Below, in pieces: positions 32,411 through 43,128 of a DNA stretch of 64,000 bases (position 1 is the stretch's first letter; each line of letters opens with the position of its first letter). The DNA comes from Trissonchulus latispiculum (lineage: Eukaryota > Nematoda > Enoplea > Enoplida > Ironidae). Both the position numbers and the translations under genes were made by a program. The notes beneath the pieces are model-generated. The model saw only the letters and a list, made by a program, of their open reading frames with translations, did not search any database and was not told where the DNA came from. The DNA lies in NCBI GenBank assembly GCA_030248195.1, contig JASAND010021406.1:90016-154015 (forward strand), given 5' to 3'.

Positions 32411-34231
32411 ACAAGTAGGAAAAATGCTCCTTGCAGTCGCATGAAAAAGTTAATATGAGCTATAATGGTCAACATTTAAATGTGTCAAGGACAAGATTTA
32501 AAATGTTTAATATGAGCCAACATCTAAATAAGTAGAGGACAAGATGTAAACGGCTAATATGAGCCGCTACGTTTCTCTTGGGCTCATATTGACGCTCATT
32601 TAGCTTTTGCTTACTTTTAATCCAACACTGAAATGGCTTACATGAATAACGACGAATAAACATTAATTTTGCAAAGCTGTACGTAAATGTTTTCTTCTCC
32701 ACCGCTACATCCAAGTACAGATTTAAGGCCACCATATATAGCGCGGCGGGAAAAAAACCCAATCCGATATGCGGGAAAAAAACCCATCGCCAGTGTGAGT
32801 CACCCATATGAGCTAGATCGGATTTTAATAGCCTATCTTAAAGAGCGTCCAAAACTACCCTAGAGGGTGTATTATTGTAGTTCCCCCTGCCTCTCAGCAA
32901 ATTTTTTGGGACTTTGAAAATTTTGGAATTTTTGGTCCCAACATGGGGGTCAGGCAGGGTCAACTTTGGGGGTCACCCTGAACTACTGGAAAGACTTAGC
33001 CCAAAACGGATTATAGTTTCACAGAGGACATGTCTCGAACTTCACGATGGTGTATGCCATTTGGCTCTAATACCTGTGGTGCGACCTGGGGGTGACCTAG
33101 ACTCGGCGGGAAAAAAAACCCATGTGCGGGAAAAAAAAACCCAAATTTCAAAATGAAATTTTTTAATAACCATTAGCAGCAAAGGAAAAATTCATGCATT
33201 TCTTAGCTCAGTAGAGCCTCCTGATTAATTTGGTATAGATTTTACCTAGGTTCGACCTTCTATGTGAGGTCCAGGTGGCCAAAATCTGAGATGGTGCCAT
33301 TTCAAGCCAAATTTTCAAATTTCGCCAAAAACCGCTAATTTTTCACTAAAATAGGTCGGGTTTGACTTTAAATGCAATAAAAACACGTTTTCTATGTGAT
33401 AGGATGCTTAAACTGCGGAAATTAAGCAAATTTCAAAAATTTCCAAAATTTGCCTATGTTTACGTGTTAAACATACGAAATTTTGAAAAGTCAATTTTAC
33501 ATGATTTTTTGCAAAAATATTGATATTTTATGATTCAGATGTACTAAAAATGACCCGCTCTTTCGAATGGTATAGTCAAAACCGTTCTGGCATGCTTGCA
33601 GCAAAAAATTCGGCTGGGTTTTTTTCCCGCCCATGGGTTTTTTTCCCGCATTGGGTTTTTTTCCCATCGGTTTGGTCGAAAATTTCTCACCAACCGTAAG
33701 TGATAGAGAGACGTTTTATGGCTCATCTTGAAGCTCTTCGCAAGGCCTCATGGTAGTTATCGTTAGATTTTCGATTTGTCGCTTAATAAAAAAGTTACAG
33801 CCAAAATTCGAAAATTTGGGTTTTTTTCCCGCCGCGCTATAAGTCAACAAAACGAAACCGAAGTCCAATCAAATGAAGAAACGAAAATGTGGAACTTACA
33901 CATGTTGTGAAAACTTGAGAAAGCACATTTCAAGTTATCATCGCAATCAGCACATTAATTCAATATTCCCAAGCCAATCAAATCGTTTATAAACACTGAT
34001 GCTTATATGCCAACCGTAAACTGTATATATGGTTGCCATTTTAGTCGCGTCAATATGAGCCCAAGAGAAACGTAGCGGCTCATATTAGCCGTTTACATCT
34101 TGTCCTCTACTTATTTAGATGTTGGCTCATATTAAACATTTTAAATCTTGTCCTTGACACATTTAAATGTTGACCATTATAGCTCATATTAACTTTTTCA
34201 TGCGACTGCAAGGAGCATTTTTCCTACTTGT
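32411..34231. repeat. Foldback module of copy 3
   Basis: Arms 32411-32595 and 34047-34231 are inverse to each other over about 185 bp, starting ACAAGTAGGAAAAATGCTCC. Loop widened by an inserted element. Confidence 0.95.
32739..33839. mobile_element. TA-flanked Tc1/mariner-like MITE, 1,101 bp
   Basis: Ends TAGCGCGGCGGGAAAAAAAC and its inverse, with TA duplicated on both sides (32737-32738, 33840-33841). No transposase. Same length and end design as 38882-39984. Confidence 0.8.
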
Positions 34232-34287
34232 CCTCCGTCTAGTTTTTGGGAACGCTGCCATAACTGTGGCAGCAGCAATCACAAATT

Positions 34288-35440
34288 CCACCAGTGAATT
34301 CCCCATGCCCAATAAGCTTTGCATGCAAAATTTCAGACTTTCAGCTATCTCCAGTAGCTTGAACCATGAACCAGTTGAACCAGATCTGGCCAGCCATGGG
34401 TTAGATCAGCGAAGTAACACCACCAGTGAATTCCCCATGCCCAATAACCTTTGTATGAAAGATTTCAGCCTTTCAGCTATCTCCAGTAGCTTGAACCAGG
34501 AACTGGTTCAACATTGAACCAGTTGAACCAGATCTGGCCAGCCATGGGTCGGATCACCAAAGTTACACCACCAGTGAATTCCCCATGCCCAGTGACCTTT
34601 GTATGCAAAATTTCAGCCTTCCAACTATCTCCAGTAGCTTGAACCAGGACCTGGTTCAACTTTGAACCAGTTGAACCAGATCTGGCCAGCCATGGGTCGG
34701 ATCACCAAAGTAACACCACCAGTGAATTCCCCATGCCCAATAACCTTTGTATGAAAGATTTCAGCCTTTCAACTATCTCCAGTAGCTTGAACCAGGAACT
34801 GGTTCAACATTGAACCAGTTGAACCAGATCTGGCCAGCCATGGGTCGGATCACCAAAGTAACACCACCAGTGAATTCCCCATGCCCAATAACCTTTGTAT
34901 GCAAAATTTCAGCCTTCTAGCTATCTCTAGTAGCTTGAACCAGGAACTGGTTCAATTTTGAACCAGTTGAACCAGATCTGGCAAGCCATGGGTCGGATCA
35001 CCAAACAAACACCACCAGTGAATTCCCCATGCCCAATAACCTTTGTATGCAAAATTTCAGCCTTCTAACTATCTCCAGTAGCTTGAACCAGGCACTGGTT
35101 CAATTTTGAACCAGTTGAACCAGATCTGGCCAGCCATGGGTCGAATCACCAAAGTAACACCACCAGTGAATTCCCCATGCCCAATAACCTTTGTATGCAA
35201 AATTTCAGCCTTCCAACTATCTCCAGTAGCTTGAACCAGGAACTGGTTCAATTTTGAACCAGTTGAACCAGATCTGGCCAGCCATGGGTCGGATCACCAA
35301 AGTAACACCACCAGTGAATTCCCCATGCCCAATAACCTTTGTATGCAAAATTTCAGCCTTCTAGCTATCTCCAGTAGCTTGAACCAGGAACTGGTTCAAC
35401 TTTGAACCAGTTGAACCAGATGAACCAGGCGAGATAGGGT
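34288..35440. repeat. 148-bp tandem array, about 8 units
   Basis: 'ccaccagtgaattcc' recurs at 34288, 34420, then exactly every 148 bp to 35308. Each unit contains an inverted repeat, AACTGGTTCAA then TTGAACCAGTT. Confidence 0.96.
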
Positions 35441-36537
35441 GTCGGCACTATGCTCATCGTGTTCAGCGACCCTGATTTACTATATGTGGGTACCACCCCG
35501 AGGCCGAAAAACGCTGTTTTTGCCCGTTTTTAGACTATTTTCAAATTTTCGGACTTTCGGATTTTTCAGCTTTAAGGTGTCCAAAAACGCTATTTTTTTC
35601 CATTTTTGACCATCTATATATAAAAATCGAACCAGATCGAAATTCGGAAAAAAACATAAACTTGCTAAGTACCATTGCCTAGATATATATTCAAAAAATA
35701 GTATAGAAAAATTTTTCCTATGGGCCGTTCGAAAAATCGAGTTAACACAAAATTGGAAAAAATCATGCTAAATACAGAGAAAAAAACCCACTTTCAAACC
35801 CGTAAGAGAAAGTAGATTTTTTCAAAGTTCATTTTTTCCGGGCAAGTTTGGTATCATTCGAAAGCTCTTGGCCTGGAGATTTCAAAAATGTAAATATTAG
35901 CTCTTAATTCCTTCCCGTTAATTAGTTATGCCTAATTAGCACTTTTCAAAATCCGCAAAGTGCCTTTATAGCTCATATTATGGGGGGCTCTCCGAGCTCC
36001 CCCATGATTCTTTGGAATTTTTACCCAAAAATTTCAAAGAATTACCAAAAACTAGCGAAAATTATAAAATTAGCTAAGGGGTGCTACGAAATTAACTAGT
36101 TCGATGTTTAAAAAGCTAGCTCTTTTGCCACATAACAGTATTAGGTTGGATGCAAAATAGCTTAAAGTTTCAAAGAATTCCACTCAGCGTAGCGCCCTGT
36201 GGAGCCTTCGCAAGCTGATGCTGTATATAGGTCTAAAACTCGACATGGCATGCATACAAACTTCGCTGCGTCCTGAACGCTATGTGCAAATTACATATAT
36301 ATGTATATATATTATATGCCAATCCCAAATTTTGCAGAGATGGTTCTGACGTTATAGTGATTTGATATCGTGTAAAATAATCTCCAGACCAAAATATATA
36401 TACTTTTCTGTGCGATGCGACCAAAGTCCGAAAAATTGGGCGTGGGAGGTCCACACAGGTGGATGTTAACTAATGTCTTCTGAACTGTGGTCATCGTAGG
36501 CATAGGTATGGCTGGCGAAAAAAGTGGGGGTGGGGGT

Positions 36538-36989
36538 CATAGGTGTACCTGGGGGGGTGGGGGGGACCCCTCCCCCCAAATGCAAAAGTGCCGACCCCAC
36601 CCTCGAAATTAAGAGGCAGACCCCACCCCCAAATGGCCAAATCCCAGACCCCACCCACCCAAATTTGCCAGACGCCACCCTCAAAATTTTGAAGTTTGCC
36701 TCAAAATTAGTAAAACTTCAAAGCTTTTTGGAAAAATTCGACATTTTTGCTAAAAATTCCTATTTTTTTGAACAAATGAGCAAAAATGAAGAAATATTGT
36801 TGATTTTTAGTCGGAAATAACACTTTTTTAGCAAATTTGCGAATTTTTTCTAAATTTTTGGCTAACAAAATTTTTACCCCCCCCCCAAATTCGATTTTTC
36901 CGGACCCCACCCCACCTCAAAACGGCTGACCCCACCCACCCTAATTTCGGCTACCCCCTCCCCCAACGTTTTCTCAAGGTACACCTATG
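36538..36989. mobile_element. hAT-like MITE with 8-bp duplication and an empty site
   Basis: Ends CATAGGTGTACCTGGGG and CTCAAGGTACACCTATG; flanked by exact GTGGGGGT (36530-36537, 36990-36997). The paralogous block has the single uninterrupted GTGGGGGT at about 43,646. Confidence 0.88.
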
Positions 36990-37325
36990 GTGGGGGTTTG
37001 AAAAAAGTAGGGAGAGAGGTTTGGCAAAAAAGGGGGTGGGGGTCAAAAAAGTATATATATAGATTTGGGGGAGGGGTAAGAAAAATTTTCGAGGGGGTCG
37101 TCAAAAAACCGGTTTATCGTTAGAAAACTGAAAAATTTTCTCACTTTTCAGCTATATATATATATATATATATATATGTATTTTTAGCGATTTTTAAAGT
37201 AAATACGTATGCGAATTTTAGCAATTTTTCGCTAATTTTCTGAAAATTTTCGAACTTTGGCTAAAAACTTGCAAAAATTCAGGTAGGGGGTCGAAACTTT
37301 TTAGGGAGGGTCGGAGGGTTTAGGA

Positions 37326-37778
37326 CACAGGTGTAATGGGGGGGTTTGGGGAGGGAAACCCTCCCCAGCCATTTTTCCAAACCACCCCAGAAATTTCTGG
37401 GCCCCCCCCCAAAATTCGCCAAAAATCGGGCATTTTTAGGGCAAATTTTGCAAAATTTTTCAAAGAAGTCCAAATTCTTGGCTTAACGTGTTTATTATCG
37501 CGAGAAATACACATTTATAACGGTTTCATGGGCTTCTAGACTCAATATTGACCTTATTCTGGACTCAGAAACATGTTGGCAATCAAGTTTTCGAGTTTAA
37601 GATCACTGTCTAAATCTAATGTTAAAATTACTTAATGATTTCATGTTTTTCGGCATTAGCAATAGCAATAGCATGGCTGAAAATGCGATTTTTGGCATAA
37701 AAATAGAAAAAATTTTTGGAGGAGGTTTGGGGGGGTCTAAAAAGGGGCCCCCCAACCCAAATCCCCGTTACACCTATG
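37326..37778. mobile_element. hAT-like MITE, CAYAGGTGTAA family
   Basis: Ends CACAGGTGTAATGGGG and CCCCGTTACACCTATG; 8-bp flanks gtttagga and gtctagga. The orthologous insertion in the other block is 43958-44430. Confidence 0.82.
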
Positions 37779-38502
37779 GTCTAGGATTAAGAGGGAGGGC
37801 TAGAAAAAATTTTTAGGGGGAAGGTTTGGCGACCCCTCCATTTCGGGTGGGGATTTGGGTGGATCCCTACCCCCCTGTCCCTAACATACCTATATATGGT
37901 CATAGGCATGGCTGGGCAAAAACTCTGGGTGGGGGACCCACGGAGGGAGGATTGCGTCGCCGAAAACGGCCCAAAAACCCCTATATAAATTTTCGATGGT
38001 TTTGACATTTTTGGCCACTTTTCGACCAACAATCTCTGGCGAGGGGGGGGGGAAGCTGGCTTATTTTTAGACCTAAATTTATGGGGGGGGGCTTTATGAG
38101 GGGGGCTCGCTGGGCTTTTTTACTGGGGGGGGGCGCCTTCCAGTTTTTGGGTTCCCCCCACTCGGCCCCATCCCCACTTTTGTGGGCTTCCCCCACTCAC
38201 TCATTTTTCAGAGAAGTCCAAATTTTTGGCTTAAAGTGTTTATTATTGCGAGAAATACACGCTTTTAACGGTTTTACGTTCTTTCTGGCTGAATACTGAC
38301 CTTATTTTAGACTTAGAAACATGTTGCCAATCAAGTTTTCGAGTTTAAAACCCCTGTCTAATGTCAAAATTACTTCATGGTTGACATAAAAATAAAAAAA
38401 TTTTAGGGGAGGTTTGGGGGGCCCCAAAATTCCGGGGGAGGGAGCTCATAGTTTCCCTGGAAATTTTGGTTGGGGGAGGGGTAAGCTATGGTCTCTTGAT
38501 AT

Positions 38503-40604
38503 CCTTTTTGTCAAATAGATATCAAAATGTGAAGTTAATCAAGCTTTTTCTACCAAACATCAGGTTATCAGTGGTGTTCCACAAGGAACTGTTCTTGGAC
38601 CACTTCTGTTCCTGATATACGTTAATGATATGCCTGAAGTCATTGTAAATTCTAGTATCAGTCTATACGCAGATGATGCAAAAATATATTTAAGTACGAA
38701 CGAAACCAAATCTGTGAGACTTCAAGAAGATCTCGATCGCATATGCAGCTGGGCTAACACTTGGCAGCTTAGTCTGTCCATTTCAAAGTGTATATATGGT
38801 TTAGTGTATGGGTCGGCTGCAGATGCGGATGGAAAAGGATATGTCATGAACAATCATGAACTTTCAGTGGTAAAGCAAGTATAGCCATGGGGGGAAAAAA
38901 CCCCACATTTTCGGATTTTGGCTGGAACTTTTTTATTATAAGGGTTATCTGAGAACTTTATATACCATCGTACTTGGCGTACTTAGAACTTTCTTTTAAG
39001 CCTATTTGCACTTCTCTAAGTTGTACCGTTAGAGCGGTATAATGCAAAAAAGTAGCCGGGAAAAACCCAATGGGGGGGAAAAAACCCAAATGGGGGGAAA
39101 ATAAACCCACCCCTCACAGGTCTTAAAAATTGTTCTATCGCAATTCTGACACTTCCAGTGTAAAATTCAACCCTTTTTTAGTTAGTATGAACCAAAAAAC
39201 CCGATCTAAGTAGCTTTTTTTGAGATCTCATGTGCCGTTGAAAATGCTGCATCAACTGGCCAGGTTTCATAAAGTTTAACACAAACATAGGGCAATTTTT
39301 GAAAAATACTAAAAATGATGTAATTTGATAAAACTTGTTATTCTATCGTGTAGAGAATGGTTTTTTACGTAGAATTGGCTGTTAAAATCCACAATTGTAC
39401 CTGTATTCGGTCCTCCAGCTGCGAAATGGCACTTTTAAGGCTTTTAGCCACTAGCTAGCCAGGTAAGCAAAATCGTCCGAATCTGACCGCATAGGATGAC
39501 GCAGCGTGCTCGATAGTACCGTGCTATAGTCTCTAATTGTTTCCGTGTTGAGTTGTTAAAAAATTTTTCAAAAAAATTTGGGTGGGTTTTTTCCCCCCAA
39601 AGTGGGTTTTTTCCCGCCACGTTTGGCAATGTGCCAGACTAACGGTACAGCGGATCGGTCTAATTTTGGCTGTGTGCAAAGAGGAAGAGTTGCCATCATT
39701 GCAGATATTTGCAAAACTTTTCTAGCCCAACCCAGTCAAAAGTTACATCGGTCCAAACTTTTGGTAAATTTTTGGATGGTTGAACCAAAAAGTAGTTGTC
39801 ATTTTCAAAATGTCATAAAATAAGCAGGAGTGAACCAAATGACTTGATCTTTGCATACATAGGTTAGAAAGAGTCGCGCTTTTTGCTGCTATGTTTTGGA
39901 GCTCATATCTCCAACCCATGACCCAGGAGGCGGGTGGGTTTTTTTCCCCCAAAAAAGGGGGTGGGTTTTTTCACCCCATGGCTATAACAGATTTAGGGGT
40001 AACACTGTCACGTGACATGAAGAGTTCTGCACACTGCGCCAAAATTACGCAAAAAGCAAACAAAGTTTCAGCTTTCATCTTCAAATCATTCGAAACAAGA
40101 AAAAGGGATTTTTTAGTTAAAATGTTTAATACGTATGTGAGACCAATTCTGGAATATAATTCATCAATATGGTCACCATACCTGCTAAAAGATATCGACA
40201 TGATAGAAAATGTACAAAGAAGGTATACGAAACGTATACCTGGTCTACAACATTTCTCCTATAAGCAGCGCTTAGAAAAGCTCCAATTACAATCATTAGA
40301 GATAAGACGTATAATAACTGATTTAAAACTAATGTACCGAATTTGCAAAAATCAAATATCACTTAATTTTACTGATTTTTTCACGTTAGCACCTAGTATA
40401 GGTTTACGTGGGCAGGGCATTGCTACAAAATACGGCATAGTCTGTGTCATAGAGAAGCAACAAAGTCGTTTTTCACTAACAGAATTGTTGAACTTTGGAA
40501 CAATTTACCCATCACTGTTATAAACTCATCTAGCCTAAATGTTTTTGAAAGGTCTGTCAAAAATCTGAATTTGAATAATTATCTTCGGGGTCGGGTCGGG
40601 TCGG
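38503..40604 (+). pseudogene. Non-LTR (L2/CR1-like) reverse transcriptase fragment
   Basis: Encodes the 3' part of a LINE reverse transcriptase: SGVPQGTVLGPLLFLIYVND, the catalytic YADD, then, beyond an insertion, YVRPILEYNSSIWSP and the WNNLP-type C-terminal end. The 5' part (endonuclease and fingers) is missing. It has a frameshift near 38,545, a 1.1-kb TA-flanked insertion at 38882-39984, and another frameshift near 40,470, so it cannot give a functional enzyme. Removing the insertion restores the frame exactly. Confidence 0.88.
38882..39984. mobile_element. TA-flanked Tc1/mariner-like MITE, 1,103 bp, inside the RT
   Basis: Starts TAGCCATGGGG, ends CCCCATGGCTA, with TA at 38880-38881 and 39985-39986. 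Subterminal GAAAAAACCC words match the element at 32739-33839. It interrupts the reverse-transcriptase frame between K-Q-V and T-D-L. Confidence 0.88.
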
Positions 40605-41652
40605 GGTATTAAATAACCAGACAAGTGGTTCCTCCCCCCATCCCTTTCTGTGACTTTTAGCCAGAACGTTAGTATATACCTGTTATAAAGTGTTTTTTGT
40701 GTCTGTTTGTGTTTGTTTCTACTAACAAATTTTCGTTACTAGCACATATATATTATATTGCTAAGAATTGTGTAACTGCGATAAACAGTTTATGTATACG
40801 TATTATTCTGTATGGCTACGTGTTAATCAGAATAAATTCTTAGTTAGTTATGGAAATTTGGTGGTCGACCGCGAAATGTAATGGGGTTACCCCCCCCCCG
40901 AAACCCCCCCCCCAAACTGGAACCTCAAAAAATCCAAAAAATGGCCTAAAAATGCAAAATTTTCTGTATTTTAATGCTTTTTCCGAGAAAACAAGGCTTG
41001 GTTTGACAGTTTTAGGCGTTTATACGCGGTTTTAAAGCGATTTTAAGTCAAAATTTGAGAAAAATTTTTCAAAAAAAATTACCATTTTTGGGCAAAATTT
41101 AGCTAACTTTTTGGCTCCAAAAACGGTTGGGGGGTTGGGTGGGGGTAGCCGAAAGTTGGGGGAGGGGATGTCGAAAATTTTTGGGGGGGCCAAAGGGGGT
41201 CGAAAATTTTGGGGGGAGTACCTCCCCCCCCCGAACCCCCCCCCCCCCTGGGGAAACTATGAGGGGGTCCCCCCAACCCAAATCCCCGTTACACTTACAC
41301 CCCGGCTCCCCCCTCCCTTTTTTCGCCTAGCAAAAGCCCAGGCTCGGATTTGCCCCAAACCCCACGGCTCACCAAAAATAAATGGGAGGCATATTTTTGA
41401 AAAAAATTTTGCTAATTTTTACGTTTCTTGTGCAAAAAATGCCAAAGATCGCTAAAAATGATTAATTTTAGGTGTTTTTACACTAAAATAGTGAAAATTT
41501 CGTTAAAAATTCGTTTTTGAGTTACCGGGGTTATGGGGGGGGAGGTCGACATTTATGGGGGGCTTTTCATGGGGGGGACCTCGAATGAGGGGGAGGTCAG
41601 GTCGCGGAATGGGGGCGGTACCCCCTCCCCCCCCCTAGTAAAAATAAGCCAG

Positions 41653-42875
41653 GGAAGCAAACTCTAAAAATCTGGGGAGGAGGGTTCGCGGAAATTTTTA
41701 TTTGAAATAATGTAATTTTTGGTGTTTTTGCAAAGATAGATCATGTATATCATTAGTAACGCCTAAATTTCTCTCTCAAAAGTTTCTTAAAATTCTATTG
41801 GCTGGAGGCATGTCACGTGATTTCTTAATCACTATGGCTGCCTCCAGTGTTTTTTCAATCAGGCTTGTTACGTTTTCTCGAGTGAGCAGTCGGTTCCTTT
41901 TCAAGCGGTCCCTACCGAAAGTTTATGTTATATTCTGCGTCCTCTCGGAATTGGGGCTCCCGAGTGTTGTTGAAATCCGGGTTAGGAGAGTAAAGAGCCT
42001 CTCATCTGGCGATAGGTGGGACGGGAGTTCCCCAAATTTAATTCTATCGGGACATCTGGTATTTTATCTGCTATATTTTATGATCCAATTGTCTGCCAAT
42101 TTCTGTATTTCTACCTATTCTTGGATTCAAACTGTAAGTGTAAAAGGTTTTTTGTCAACTGTATAAACCCCCTCCAGTCTTTATTAAATATTATAGTACG
42201 GCCACTTGGCCTAGTGTCTTGTAGCTAAGTTTTAGATTGTTTAGTTCGGTAGGTAGGGTACATAGGGTCTAGATTTAGGGGTAATTTAGTGGGGTTGAGC
42301 TTAAGTTTCACGGATTTTCTGGGGTTCTAATTGGCGAGGCTTGTCGAGGTCGGCTTGGAACTATCTCCAAGTCCAGGTTGCGTATCCAGCCTCAAGCGCA
42401 CAGCACCCCGGTAAACTGGTTTGGTCGCCCAATTATCTAGTCCTTGGGGCCAAAACTTTACAATAGGCTGCCAGTTTCGGCCTCCATCTCGCCAATTTTT
42501 GTTAAATTTACATACGTTTTCGTGTATTTTGTGGGGAAAATATTTTCCGGAACCAGGAAAATATTTTCGATTTTTCTGGAATTAGAAAAATCCAGGCCCA
42601 CTAGGTATTTTTCCGGGCTAGGAAAAATCATGTACGTACTTTTTGGGGGTTATTTTGTATTTGTATCGTCATATTGTGCAAATTTCGACAAATTTGGGGG
42701 TAAAATTTTCGATTTTTCTCGGGGGTACTAATTCACTTTTCAATTTCTGGTCATATTTTGGGGGTTTTTCTTGTAGTTCGTGGGTCCCTGTCGTATTATT
42801 GTTATAATTTTGTCAAAATCCTGACCTGCTTCCTGCGTGTCCCTTTCATTTTGTGAGGAATACGTACGTATTCAC
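41653..42875. other. No recognised gene; possible LINE 3' remnant
   Basis: An open stretch at 41798-42166 has no recognisable domain. At about 42,445 the plus strand reads GPKLYNRLP, reminiscent of the C-terminal end of LINE reverse transcriptases, without flanking support. Confidence 0.3.
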
Positions 42876-43036
42876 TATGGTTATTCACAAACTATAACGA
42901 CAAAATGACGCACAGAATTTTATTGGAAACAAAACATGCCTCTAAATCCCCTACAAAATTTTGACCACACCACGCGCGCCCTACTTCCAACTTGGCCTTG
43001 GGCCGACCAACCCCCAAAAATCTCCAAGCCCCCTAC
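42876..43036. repeat. Second copy of the FANCJ upstream segment
   Basis: Matches 31782-31944 in the same orientation with about seven differences. No FANCJ exon follows it on the minus strand side. Confidence 0.85.
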
Positions 43037-43057
43037 ATATATATATATATATATATA

Positions 43058-43126
<69 letters not shown>
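43037..43126. repeat. (TA)n microsatellite
   Basis: About 90 bp of TA repeat, standing where the first block has a minisatellite and the 3.6-kb foldback-plus-satellite element. Confidence 0.95.

Positions 43127-43128
<2 letters not shown>

Larger units (their letters stand above)
32411..36006 (+). mobile_element. Foldback-plus-satellite element, copy 3
   Basis: Same module order as the copies at 14.1 and 17.6 kb: foldback (32411-34231), a 148-bp array (34288-35440), a tail with the shared 'gaggccgaaaaacgc' phrase, and a G/C hairpin at 35980-36005. The foldback arms are diverged but recognisable (aaatgctcc, catgaaaaagt). A TA-flanked element sits in the loop. The paralogous block at 43.1 kb lacks the whole element, which helps place its right edge near 36,006. 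Confidence 0.72.
36007..37842. repeat. Block duplicated at 43,127-44,493
   Basis: Starts attctttggaattttt and ends cgacccctccatt; matched in the same orientation by 43127-44493 at high identity. Differences include the 36538-36989 insertion here only. No gene. Confidence 0.9.
38110..41341. mobile_element. G/C-run element, inner shell, GCTCG duplication
   Basis: Starts CTGGGCTTTTTTACTGG and ends CCTAGCAAAAGCCCAG; exact GCTCG at 38105-38109 and 41342-41346. It has itself received the reverse-transcriptase fragment and other pieces. Confidence 0.8.
38056..41652. mobile_element. G/C-run element, outer shell of a nested stack, GGAAG duplication
   Basis: Starts CTGGCTTATTTTTAGAC and ends AGTAAAAATAAGCCAG; exact GGAAG at 38051-38055 and 41653-41657. 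Its original body is split by the element at 38110-41341. Confidence 0.82.

Noticed and set aside
15342..35440. Regular arrays considered as CRISPR
   Set aside because: Units of 145-149 bp without unique spacers, in eukaryotic DNA; they are satellites.
41798..42166. A 122-codon plus-strand frame
   Set aside because: No domain, no supporting neighbour, and AT-rich hydrophobic composition expected by chance.
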